A stretch of DNA of 64,000 nt, from positions 1-64,000 of the forward strand of contig NZ_VIUE01000031.1 in assembly GCF_007828215.1 (NCBI RefSeq), in the 5' to 3' direction. This DNA comes from Pseudomonas sp. SJZ074. GTDB lineage: Bacteria > Pseudomonadota > Gammaproteobacteria > Pseudomonadales > Pseudomonadaceae. Made by a program: the position numbers and the translations under genes. Shown piece by piece: positions 7,507 to 15,407 of the stretch (position 1 is the stretch's first letter; every line of letters starts with the position of its first letter). The notes beneath the pieces are model-generated. The model searched no databases and was not told where the DNA came from. It saw only the letters and a list, made by a program, of their open reading frames with translations.

Positions 7507-8733
7507 ATGGACGTCGAAGCCGAAAGAACAATAGACGGAGCCGGCACACACCCACCTCGGGTAGGTGCAACCACCCTCAGCCGTCATCAGACACTTCTCT
7601 TCGCTATCACCTGTGCGATGGCTGTGGCCAATGTCTATTTCGCACAGCCGCTGCTGGAGTCGATGGCCGCCAGCCTGTCAGTTCAACCCGGCACTATCGG
7701 TGTGGTCATCACGGCGACTCAGGCGGGTTATGCGGTAGGCCTGCTGTTCATCGTGCCCTTGGGCGATCTGCTGAATCGCAAGAAACTCATTCTGACGCAG
7801 TTGCTACTGTCGGCCGTGGCGTTATGCGCGGTAGGGCTGGCGCAAAGTTGGGGTGTGCTGCTCGGCGCGATGGTGCTGGTCGGCCTGATGGCCGTCGTGG
7901 TGCAGGCGTTGGTCGCCTATGCCGCCATGCTGGCGAGCCCGGAGCAGCGCGGCGAGGTCATCGGCACCGTGACCAGCGGCGTGGTGCTGGGCATCCTCCT
8001 CGCCCGTTTCGTCTCTGGCGCAGTCGCCGACCAGGCCGGATGGCGGGGTGTCTACTTCGGCTCGGCAGTCTTGATGGTGGGTATGGCGTGGCTGCTGTAC
8101 CGAAGCATGCCGGCATCGACAATACCGCCGGCCAGGGGCAACTACTGGCAGTTGCTGCGCTCGGTTTTGGAACTGTATCTGACAGAGCGGACGCTGCGCG
8201 TCAGAGGCACCTTTGCCTTGTTCATATTCGCTGCATTCAGTGTGCTGTGGACCGCCATGGTGCTGCCGCTGAGCGCGCCGCCACTGTCGCTTTCACATAC
8301 CCAGATCGGCCTGTTCGGTCTGGCCGGAGTGGCGGGAGCCCTGGCCGCGGCACGCGCCGGGCGATTGGCCGACCAAGGGCTCGGCAATCGCACCACAGGC
8401 ATTGCCCTAGGGATATTGACCTTGTCCTGGTTGCCCACCGCGTTGGTTGAAAGCTCGTTGCTGGGCATGGTGGTCGGGGTCGTCCTGCTGGACTTCGCCG
8501 TGCAAACCGTTCACGTGACCAACCAGAGCCTGATCTTCGCGGCGCGGCCCGGTGCGCAAAGCCGCCTGGTGGGCGCCTACATGTGCTTCTACTCAGTCGG
8601 CAGCGGTTTGGGCGCGATTGCTGCCACTTACACTTACGCGCACTTCGGTTGGGTGAGCGTTTGCCTGTTGGGCGCGGCCATCAGCGGCGTGGCCCTGTTG
8701 TATTGGTTGTATCTGCGGCTGACGTCAGCATGA
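7507..8733 (+). CDS. MFS transporter (drug or metabolite exporter)
   Basis: A 408-residue, 12-helix major facilitator protein. The amino terminus is cytoplasmic and hydrophilic (about 28 residues), then VANVYFAQPLLESMA, typical of a YnfM/YgaY-like group of exporters, and the GDLLNRKKL loop between helices 2 and 3. The divergent HxlR regulator and the downstream EamA gene, 31 bases away in the same direction, suggest one efflux operon. The substrate cannot be told from the sequence. Confidence 0.85.
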   Translation: MDVEAERTIDGAGTHPPRVGATTLSRHQTLLFAITCAMAVANVYFAQPLLESMAASLSVQPGTIGVVITATQAGYAVGLLFIVPLGDLLNRKKLILTQLLLSAVALCAVGLAQSWGVLLGAMVLVGLMAVVVQALVAYAAMLASPEQRGEVIGTVTSGVVLGILLARFVSGAVADQAGWRGVYFGSAVLMVGMAWLLYRSMPASTIPPARGNYWQLLRSVLELYLTERTLRVRGTFALFIFAAFSVLWTAMVLPLSAPPLSLSHTQIGLFGLAGVAGALAAARAGRLADQGLGNRTTGIALGILTLSWLPTALVESSLLGMVVGVVLLDFAVQTVHVTNQSLIFAARPGAQSRLVGAYMCFYSVGSGLGAIAATYTYAHFGWVSVCLLGAAISGVALLYWLYLRLTSA

Positions 8734-8764
8734 CACCGCTCACCTTCATCAAGGCGACTCATCA

Positions 8765-9655
8765 ATGAAACCATGGCACTTAGCGTTGGCTGTACTGATC
8801 ACGGCAATCTGGGGAATCAATTTCTCGGTGATCAAACTGGGGCTGGCCACCGTGGATCCGTTCATCCTGGCTGGCATCCGCTTCAGTCTTTGTGCGTTGC
8901 CGGCGATCTTCTTCATCCGCAGGCCTGATGTGCCCTGGCGTTACCTCATCGGTTACGGCCTGGTGTTCGGCATCGGTCTGTGGGGGGTGGTCAACCTGGG
9001 CATCAAGGCTGGACTCTCGGCAGGCATCGCTTCCCTGATCCTGCAATTCAGCGCGTTCTTCACCCTGCTGCTGGGCGGCTGGGTGTTCAAGGAAGCACTG
9101 ACCCGTTTCCAGATGCTGGGCATGCTGATCGCCCTCGGCGGGCTCTCGTGCATCATCATGATCAGCGACGGTTCGGTCAGCCTGCTGGGGGTGTTTCTGG
9201 TGCTGGTCGGTGCAGCCTCATGGAGCGTCGCCAACATCATCAACAAGAAGGCCAGAACTCGGGATGTCTTCGGCTTCCTGGTCTGGTCCAGCGCCTTCGC
9301 GCCGATCCCGTTGTTCGCCCTCGACTATGCAATCAACGGCAACACCGGCTATAGCTCATTCATCCAGCAGGTAGACACGACCGCCGTGCTGTCGATTCTG
9401 TTCCAGGTCTACCCCAATACCCTGTTCGCCTATTGGATCTGGAACTCGTTGCTCAAGACCTACCCGGTATCCACGGTGGCGCCGTTGTCGTTGCTGGTGC
9501 CAATTTTCGGGATGCTCGGTTCGGTCTTCGTCTTCCACGAAAGTGTGCCGTTTAACAAAGTGCTGGCGGTGGTGCTGATCGTGCTCGGCTTGGCCGTGGG
9601 TCTTTATGGGCAGCGTATTTTCAACGCCATGTTTGCCGTTCCGACCCCACGCTAA
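8765..9655 (+). CDS. EamA/RhaT-family DMT transporter
   Basis: A 296-residue inner-membrane protein with ten predicted helices arranged as two EamA repeats: the first opens with LITAIWGINFSVIKLGL, the second around residues 145-285 with ASWSVANIINKKAR. Members export amino acids or other metabolites (as YdcZ, EamA/YfiK groups do). It follows the MFS gene closely. Its stop overlaps that of the convergent AraC gene by four bases. Confidence 0.88.
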   Translation: MKPWHLALAVLITAIWGINFSVIKLGLATVDPFILAGIRFSLCALPAIFFIRRPDVPWRYLIGYGLVFGIGLWGVVNLGIKAGLSAGIASLILQFSAFFTLLLGGWVFKEALTRFQMLGMLIALGGLSCIIMISDGSVSLLGVFLVLVGAASWSVANIINKKARTRDVFGFLVWSSAFAPIPLFALDYAINGNTGYSSFIQQVDTTAVLSILFQVYPNTLFAYWIWNSLLKTYPVSTVAPLSLLVPIFGMLGSVFVFHESVPFNKVLAVVLIVLGLAVGLYGQRIFNAMFAVPTPR

Positions 9656-10590
9656 TGCGACGAAACATAACCAGACGACCCAGACCCCGCCGGCAATGCA
9701 TACGTCGCCTTCATCCATTCGATCTCAGCCTGGGGCGCCCGACCGAACAGGCGCTTGAATTCACGACTGAATTGCGAGGCACTTTCATAGCCGACATTGA
9801 ACGCCGCCGTCGAAGCGCTCATTGCGTTGCGCAGCATCAGCAGCCTCGCTTGATGCAGGCGCGTTGACTTCAAGTACTGCATGGGTGAGGCGTCCGTCAC
9901 GTTGCGAAAGTGCAGGTAAAAGGTGGGCACGCTCATGTTGGCTTCCCGGGCAAGCGCCTCGACGCTGAGACGTTCCGCGTAGCAGCTGTGGATTTTCCGG
10001 ATCGCGCGGGTGATCTGGCCGAAGTGTCCTTGGCGACTCAATGCGGCGCGCATCGAGCCACCTTGCTCGCCGGTCAGGATGCGGTAGTAGATCTCCCGTA
10101 TCAGCGATGGCCCGAGTATCTGCGCTTCGCCCGGATGGCTCATGGCCTCAAGAAAACGTAGTGTCGAGGCACACAACTGATCGTCCATGGGCGAGGCGTA
10201 CATGCCCTTGGGCGGGGCATCGCTTGGGCCGAGAGCTTCGTCGACCTGCAGCATCAACTCGCTGGCCAGTTGCAAGTCGAGGCGCATGTAGACCGCCAAC
10301 ATCGGCTCTGCATCGCTGGCGTCGGTTTCCATGGTAAACGGCACGGGGACCGACACCACCAGGTAATGCTGGGCGTCGTAGACGTAGACGTCATCGCCCA
10401 GATAACCGCGCTTGCGCCCCTGGCACAGGATCACGATACCGGGGTCATACAACACCGGCGTACGCGCCAGCGGGCGGTTCGAGCGCAGGAACCGGATGTC
10501 CTCCAGCGCGCTGAGATTGTAGCCCTCGACCGGCGCCAGTTTTTCCATCAATTGCACCATCCGCGAAGTGCTTGAGTCGGCCTCAGTCAT
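9652..10590 (-). CDS. AraC-family regulator with AraC_N ligand domain
   Basis: This 312-residue regulator has an N-terminal cupin-like domain of the AraC_N type (around residues 20-170, with PLARTPVLYDPGIVILCQG) and a C-terminal pair of helix-turn-helix motifs (LSVEALAREANMSVPTFYLH and FNVGYESASQFSREFKRLFG). GGAGG six bases before the ATG at 10590 favours that start over the one two codons upstream. It lies 21 bases downstream of the SDR gene in the same direction, so it likely regulates the pair from a common transcript. Confidence 0.88.
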   Translation of the reverse strand: MTEADSSTSRMVQLMEKLAPVEGYNLSALEDIRFLRSNRPLARTPVLYDPGIVILCQGRKRGYLGDDVYVYDAQHYLVVSVPVPFTMETDASDAEPMLAVYMRLDLQLASELMLQVDEALGPSDAPPKGMYASPMDDQLCASTLRFLEAMSHPGEAQILGPSLIREIYYRILTGEQGGSMRAALSRQGHFGQITRAIRKIHSCYAERLSVEALAREANMSVPTFYLHFRNVTDASPMQYLKSTRLHQARLLMLRNAMSASTAAFNVGYESASQFSREFKRLFGRAPQAEIEWMKATYALPAGSGSSGYVSSH

Positions 10591-10611
10591 CGACATCCTC
10601 CCGCTTGCCGG

Positions 10612-11445
10612 TCAACCGTCGGTCGAACGGGTCAGCGCTTCCCATTGATCAATCACGTTGGCCGCATGGCTCAACTTGGCCCGCACCAGGCTCAGCGCAT
10701 CGCTGCCCAACAATAGGTGCGCAGGTGGCGTCGGGCTGGCAATCACTTGCAGCATCGCTTGCGCAGCCTTCCGCGGATCGCCGAGCTGCTTGCCGCTTTT
10801 CTCCTCGCGTGCCCTACGTACCGGATCGAAACTGGCGTCGTAGTCGGCAATGCTACGCGCCGTGCGGCGCATCGAACGACCCGCCCAATCCGTTCGAAAC
10901 GAGCCGGGCGCGACAGCTGTGACGAAGATGTTAAACGGCCGCAGTTCCTGGCTCAGCGTATCGGAGATGCCTTCGAGGGCGAACTTGCTCCCGCAGTAGT
11001 ACGCGATTCCCGGCATCGTGATGGTGCCCCCCATGGAGGTGATATTGAGAATGTGACCAGCGCGGCGCGTGCGAAAGTAAGGCAGGAAGGCCTTGATCAC
11101 CGCCACTGCGCCGAACACATTGACGTCGAACTGACGCCGCATCTCCTCCAGCGGCGACTCTTCGAGAATGCCTTCATGGCCGTAGCCGGCATTGTTGACC
11201 AACACATCGACCGGACCATGAGCGGCCTCCGTCGCCGCGACAACGCTGTCGACCCGATCGAAGTCCGTGACATCCAGGATGGCGCCGTGGGCGCGCTCCG
11301 TTGAAAGTGCTTCGAAGGCCTGCAAGGCCGCCTCATTGCGCACGGTTCCGATGACACGGTGCCCCGCCGCAAGCGCCTCCCGGGCCAGAGCGTTGCCGAA
11401 GCCACTGCTCACGCCGGTGATGAATAGGGTTTTACTGCTGTGCAT
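10612..11445 (-). CDS. SDR-family oxidoreductase
   Basis: A classical short-chain dehydrogenase of 277 residues. It shows the cofactor loop ITGVSSGFG, NNAG at about 84-87, S137 and the catalytic Y150-x3-K154. Members of this subgroup reduce or oxidise small carbonyl or alcohol substrates using NADP(H); the substrate is not predictable. The ATG at 11445 follows GGAG; an in-frame TTG four codons upstream is the alternative. It is co-oriented with the AraC gene downstream. Confidence 0.88.
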   Translation of the reverse strand: MHSSKTLFITGVSSGFGNALAREALAAGHRVIGTVRNEAALQAFEALSTERAHGAILDVTDFDRVDSVVAATEAAHGPVDVLVNNAGYGHEGILEESPLEEMRRQFDVNVFGAVAVIKAFLPYFRTRRAGHILNITSMGGTITMPGIAYYCGSKFALEGISDTLSQELRPFNIFVTAVAPGSFRTDWAGRSMRRTARSIADYDASFDPVRRAREEKSGKQLGDPRKAAQAMLQVIASPTPPAHLLLGSDALSLVRAKLSHAANVIDQWEALTRSTDG

Positions 11446-11562
11446 GGCGAGCTCCAATCGATAGGTACGGGGTTATGGTAGCTATCGAGAAATGGGGCAC
11501 CTATGCCGGTTTGCCTGAGAGCCTTGCCTATTTCTATCGAGTCCCGGATTAAAGAGCGGGCA

Positions 11563-13044
11563 TCAAATACCAGGCCCGCTCACGTGGGCCGACAACCGTG
11601 CCAAGCGATCCCAACCCTCTGCGCTGATCCCCGAGCAATTACTCAATAACAACCTCTCCAGCGGTAACCGCTCCAGCACCGGCACCATGGCTGAGGTGAG
11701 CTGCGATTCCCCCGGCCCCGCCGCAAGGGTCAGGTCCCGCAACGGCAGCCCCGCAAGATGAGCGACGCCGGCGTCGGTCAGCCAGGGGCTTTCATATAAG
11801 CCGAGACGTCGCAACGGCATGTCACGCAGGCAAGCCAGGTCGGCATCACGCAAGTCCAGGCCACTGATTTCAAGTTGCTCCAACGGCAGGCCCAGCTCGG
11901 TCAGTTTGCGCAATGTCTTGCCATCCATGCCCTGGCAGAAACTGAGATTCAGCCGCTTCAGCGGCAGGCCGGCCAGTTGTTTCAGCATCTTCCAGCTCAC
12001 CTCGTTCAATGACAGGTCCAGCGATTCCAGGCCCAGCCCCTCCAGATCACGTAACGTTTGCGCGCCGATGCCTTGCACGTCAGAAAGCCCCAGGTGCTTG
12101 AGCGGAAACCCGTGCAGCACGTCCAGGCGCTCGATCACCTGGCGTGAGCATTTGAGATCCAGATCGGCAATCGGCATGCCTTCGAGCCCCTCGAAGTCGT
12201 CCTCGCAGAGGTACGCGGAATGCAACGAAAGCCGTTCGATCGGCAGCTCGCGAATGGCGTCAAGCAGGCTGTCCGAGGCGTAACAGTCATCGAGGCTCAG
12301 CGAGCGCAAGGCCGTCATATCGGCAAGCCAGGAAGGATCCCGCAAGATGGCGCCGCTTGAGCTGATGGTCAGTTGTTCGAGTGGATGCGTGCACAAGTGC
12401 CGCATTCCCGCTGAAGTCAGCTCTCCGGCGCGTTTCAAGGTGAGTGAGCGCAACTTGAGCGGCGACAGCGCCCGAAGGCCGTCGTCGGTGAGGTCATCGC
12501 AACGGTTCAACGACAACTCTTGCAGCCTGCTGCTGCCCAGTTGCCGGAGGAAACTGTCGTCGAAATCTTCGCCATAGGTGTCCAACTTGAGGCAGTGCAG
12601 GCGTTCGAGTGACGGCAGACTGGTCGCGTCATCGTCGCGGGAAAAGCTGCTGATCTCCAGATGTTCCAGGGCAACACCCGGCAAACGCCGCCATATATCC
12701 GGACCGCAACGGAACCTCGGGCCGTTGAGTATCAGCGTGCGTAACGGCAGCCCGGCCAATGCATCAAGCCAATGCGACTCGGCATCGTCCAGCTCCACAT
12801 GATCCACCGGCAGTCCGCGAAGCTGCGACAACAAGGGGCCAGGGCGATTCCTATGGGGTGTGGTGTTCAACTGGGCAATCACGGCCATGGCGGCCGGATC
12901 GCAGAGGCCGGCGGCGACACGCAAACCCTCCAGCGAAACCTCCGCCGTATCAAGCAGGTCGCGATAAAGCGCGACGCGCGCGGCAATGTCATCGGGTGCG
13001 GTGGCGAGTTGGGCGATCAGGGTGCTGCGGCTGGGGGGCTGCAC
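11563..13044 (-). CDS. Leucine-rich-repeat protein
   Basis: A 493-residue protein made almost entirely of about 16 leucine-rich repeats of 22-26 residues with the pattern LPL..L.LS.C...D..L..L, the cysteine-containing type, as in AMN1/F-box-like and effector LRRs. The first 45 residues, with TAPDDIAARVALYRDLLD, resemble the short helical domain that precedes repeats in other bacterial repeat proteins. No signal peptide is seen. The start appears to be GTG at 13044, with no obvious ribosome site. Its role is unknown; such proteins bind other proteins and a few are secreted effectors. It stands back to back with the truncated kptA. Confidence 0.75.
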   Translation of the reverse strand: MQPPSRSTLIAQLATAPDDIAARVALYRDLLDTAEVSLEGLRVAAGLCDPAAMAVIAQLNTTPHRNRPGPLLSQLRGLPVDHVELDDAESHWLDALAGLPLRTLILNGPRFRCGPDIWRRLPGVALEHLEISSFSRDDDATSLPSLERLHCLKLDTYGEDFDDSFLRQLGSSRLQELSLNRCDDLTDDGLRALSPLKLRSLTLKRAGELTSAGMRHLCTHPLEQLTISSSGAILRDPSWLADMTALRSLSLDDCYASDSLLDAIRELPIERLSLHSAYLCEDDFEGLEGMPIADLDLKCSRQVIERLDVLHGFPLKHLGLSDVQGIGAQTLRDLEGLGLESLDLSLNEVSWKMLKQLAGLPLKRLNLSFCQGMDGKTLRKLTELGLPLEQLEISGLDLRDADLACLRDMPLRRLGLYESPWLTDAGVAHLAGLPLRDLTLAAGPGESQLTSAMVPVLERLPLERLLLSNCSGISAEGWDRLARLSAHVSGPGI

Positions 13045-13075
13045 GGTCTATGTGTCCGAAGTAAGCAGGTTGCGT

Positions 13076-13564
13076 ATGCTGCCGCAAAAAACGGATTTGA
13101 TCATCGACCAACCCCAAACTTTTGATAAAAAGCGCTTCAGTTTCTCCGACGATGGCCTGCGCATTCGCGCCGTGCAGGGGCACTCAACCGGTACCGTCAG
13201 TCTTCAATATGTAGAAAAAGAACCACCGGAGCTTCTTTACCATGGCACTGCCACGCGCTTTCTGGAGTCGATCAGGGAAAAAGGGCTGACTCCAGGCCCC
13301 CGTCACCATGTGCATCTGTTGCAGGACATGCAAACGGCTATCACCGTTGGGCAGCGTTATGGAAAGCCTGTGGTACTGAAAGTTGACGCCCTTCGAATGC
13401 ACCAGCAGGGTTTCAGGTTCTTCCAGGCCGAAAATGGGGTTTGGTTAACGGACAGGCATGCACCAAGGAAGGCCCTGGCGAGAGATCGCATAAACTTTTC
13501 TTCACCCTGCCCACGGCTGTTATTCGGTAAAGTCCCCTCGCTCATTCAAGAAACTAAGGTTTAG
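13076..13564 (+). CDS. kptA: RNA 2'-phosphotransferase KptA, N-terminal lobe missing
   Basis: KptA/Tpt1 removes a 2'-phosphate from RNA by transferring it to NAD+. The frame matches the C-terminal lobe well: FDKKRFSFSDDGLRIRAVQG, LLYHGTATRFLESIREKGL, RHHVHLL and AENGVWLT. But family members are about 180 residues with an N-terminal winged-helix lobe carrying the LRHKPE motif, whose Arg-His pair is catalytic. Here only some 12-15 codons precede the conserved part, and none of the lobe is found upstream in any plus-strand frame, where the oppositely directed LRR gene begins. The protein is therefore probably inactive or has another role. A strong terminator follows immediately. Confidence 0.75.
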   Translation: MLPQKTDLIIDQPQTFDKKRFSFSDDGLRIRAVQGHSTGTVSLQYVEKEPPELLYHGTATRFLESIREKGLTPGPRHHVHLLQDMQTAITVGQRYGKPVVLKVDALRMHQQGFRFFQAENGVWLTDRHAPRKALARDRINFSSPCPRLLFGKVPSLIQETKV

Positions 13565-13589
13565 CCCGCTCTCCCGCGGGCTTTTTTTT
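13563..13589 (+). terminator. Intrinsic terminator of kptA
   Basis: AGCCCGC (13563-13569) pairs with GCGGGCT (13576-13582) around a 6-base loop and runs into eight T bases. The stem begins within the kptA stop codon. The reverse strand has no comparable T-run, so it serves kptA. Confidence 0.92.
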
Positions 13590-13598
13590 GCCTTCGAT

Positions 13599-14447
13599 TC
13601 AGGCGGAGGGCTGTACGTCACCCAGCTCAGGCAGGCGTTGCGCGCCCTGCGATGAAACCCTGGGCGATACAGGTTGCTCCAAGGCCGCTCGCCCATAAAA
13701 GGCCAATGCCATCAGCCAACAACTCAACCATACGAAGATCCCCGCCCAAAAGGTGTGGGACATGTAGTGCCATCCCTGTAGGACTCGCGTTGTGCCGTAG
13801 ACAAACCCTAAGGCCAGCGCCCCGTACATCAGCGCTTTCGAGTGACGCCAGCGATAGCGGCGTGCGACGAAGTATAGCGCCAGCATGGTAAAGCCTCCGG
13901 AGGCATGTCCACCGGGCCAGCAGCGCCCCTCCCCGGCGACTTTCAGCAGGTTGAAGTTCTGGTACCACTCCTTGTGTTCGATCTTGCCGGCGTACTGGGT
14001 GGTTTCCACCGGGCAGTACACGCTGGTATGGCCCTTGAGGTAATGAATGACACCGGTACTGAGGGAAAAAGCAAAGACGACATAGAGGAAATCACGACGG
14101 TGTTTGTAGGCAAAACGCAGCGGCTTACTCAACCTGAGTTTGTCCAACAGACGCAGCAGCCCAGGGCGCTTCTCCGGCCGGAATATCGGCCAGAAAAACG
14201 ACAACAGCGCACCGACGATGGCCGCCTCGCCGGTCCAGTTGGGTATGACCCTGGCCCACTTGTGGGTGATTTTCTCGAACAGGTGCACATGCTCCAACGG
14301 GAACACTTGGTGTACGGGGTCGTAGAAGAAATCACTGATGGCGATGTCGATGCGGGTCATGTCGAACAACAGGAACACCACCGCGGCACAGAGCAACGGA
14401 ATTCCGAGATTAAGCCCATAGAAACGGGCGCGAGCAGACGTCAGCAT
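13599..14447 (-). CDS. PAP2-family membrane phosphatase, variant active site
   Basis: A 282-residue inner-membrane phosphatase with about six hydrophobic segments. PAP2 motifs are recognisable but altered: K138 with six residues to C145-P146 (usually RP), WPGGHASGG at 178-184 (usually PSGH), and R221...H227-x3-H231, where an aspartate usually stands last. Related proteins dephosphorylate lipid A, undecaprenyl pyrophosphate or phospholipids facing the periplasm. It is the second gene of a pair, 24 bases after the histidine-phosphatase gene, which suggests a joint role in envelope phosphate chemistry. The substrate is inferred only. Confidence 0.8.
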   Translation of the reverse strand: MLTSARARFYGLNLGIPLLCAAVVFLLFDMTRIDIAISDFFYDPVHQVFPLEHVHLFEKITHKWARVIPNWTGEAAIVGALLSFFWPIFRPEKRPGLLRLLDKLRLSKPLRFAYKHRRDFLYVVFAFSLSTGVIHYLKGHTSVYCPVETTQYAGKIEHKEWYQNFNLLKVAGEGRCWPGGHASGGFTMLALYFVARRYRWRHSKALMYGALALGFVYGTTRVLQGWHYMSHTFWAGIFVWLSCWLMALAFYGRAALEQPVSPRVSSQGAQRLPELGDVQPSA

Positions 14448-14471
14448 GGGCTGTCCTAGTCGTGGGAAAAG

Positions 14472-15164
14472 TTACTGAAACGTCACCGAGCGCCAGTCAG
14501 ACGCTTCGATAAAACCGAGCAACCGAGGCACTTGTGGTTCGGCGGTGGAAACAAACAGCGACGCACCATAGCCAAACGTCGAGGTCGGTCGCTTGAGCGA
14601 GGTTTCCAATGCCTGCATACATTCGCTATGGGTCACCAGGATCAGGTTGTGCCCGGCCACCTTGTGGGCCAGGGCGTTGCGCAGCAGGTCACGCCGGCAG
14701 TTGATCAACCAATCGTCGCCAGCGCTCACCTTGTTGAACATGTACCCCGCCGTCTGGGCCGTGCGGGTGGCCGGACTGTTGTAGATGTCGGTGTTATCCA
14801 GGCCCAGTTGCTCGAACCGGGCACCAAGACCTACCGCGACGGCACGGGCCCGGTCAGTGATGCCGGCAGGATCGTTCAGGCACGCAGCCTTGGAGTGATC
14901 GCAGCGCTCGACATGGCGCACCAACACGATCATTTCCCCCTTGGCCCAGCCTTCGGCCAACGTCCGGGCGCCGGCGACGTTGCCATGGGCCAGGTCCGGC
15001 ACCGCCGCCGGGCTCAGCAACCAGAGGGTCAACGGAATCACGAGCAATGCCGAGGCCAGGATGACTGCGGCGTTTTGGTAGCGGGCAAACCGGCTTGTCT
15101 CGATCGAACGCGTCAAGCCGAAAAAACTCAGTCTCAGTTCCACATCAAGCCGCCCCGACGGCAT
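14472..15164 (-). CDS. Membrane-anchored histidine phosphatase
   Basis: A 230-residue protein of the phosphoglycerate-mutase-like histidine phosphatase superfamily: R83-H84-x-E86-R87 in LVRHVERCD, SPATRTAQTA, and the second active histidine in LVTHSECM. A single hydrophobic helix at about 33-51 should anchor it, with the catalytic domain in the periplasm, as in the Ais/PmrG heptose-phosphate phosphatases. Operon placement before the PAP2 gene supports an envelope role, for instance on lipopolysaccharide core phosphates. Substrate unproven. Confidence 0.8.
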   Translation of the reverse strand: MPSGRLDVELRLSFFGLTRSIETSRFARYQNAAVILASALLVIPLTLWLLSPAAVPDLAHGNVAGARTLAEGWAKGEMIVLVRHVERCDHSKAACLNDPAGITDRARAVAVGLGARFEQLGLDNTDIYNSPATRTAQTAGYMFNKVSAGDDWLINCRRDLLRNALAHKVAGHNLILVTHSECMQALETSLKRPTSTFGYGASLFVSTAEPQVPRLLGFIEASDWRSVTFQ

Positions 15165-15407
15165 CCACCCCAGTCATTCGATGGCGTGACAGTAGAGACG
15201 GCGGCGTAGGCAGGCAGTGAAATGGATGTGAAAAAAAGCTTGGTACACGCGCCTGAAGATTCGCTGACGTGCAGGATCCCGGGGAAAAAAACTTTCAGAT
15301 ATCGAACCGGTGGCCGATACAGGCCTGCTCCCTATTTTGCTGGCTTAACAACAACAATCTTCCAGCCAACCGACGATCAAGCAGTACAACGTTCCTGGAG
15401 GAATTTG

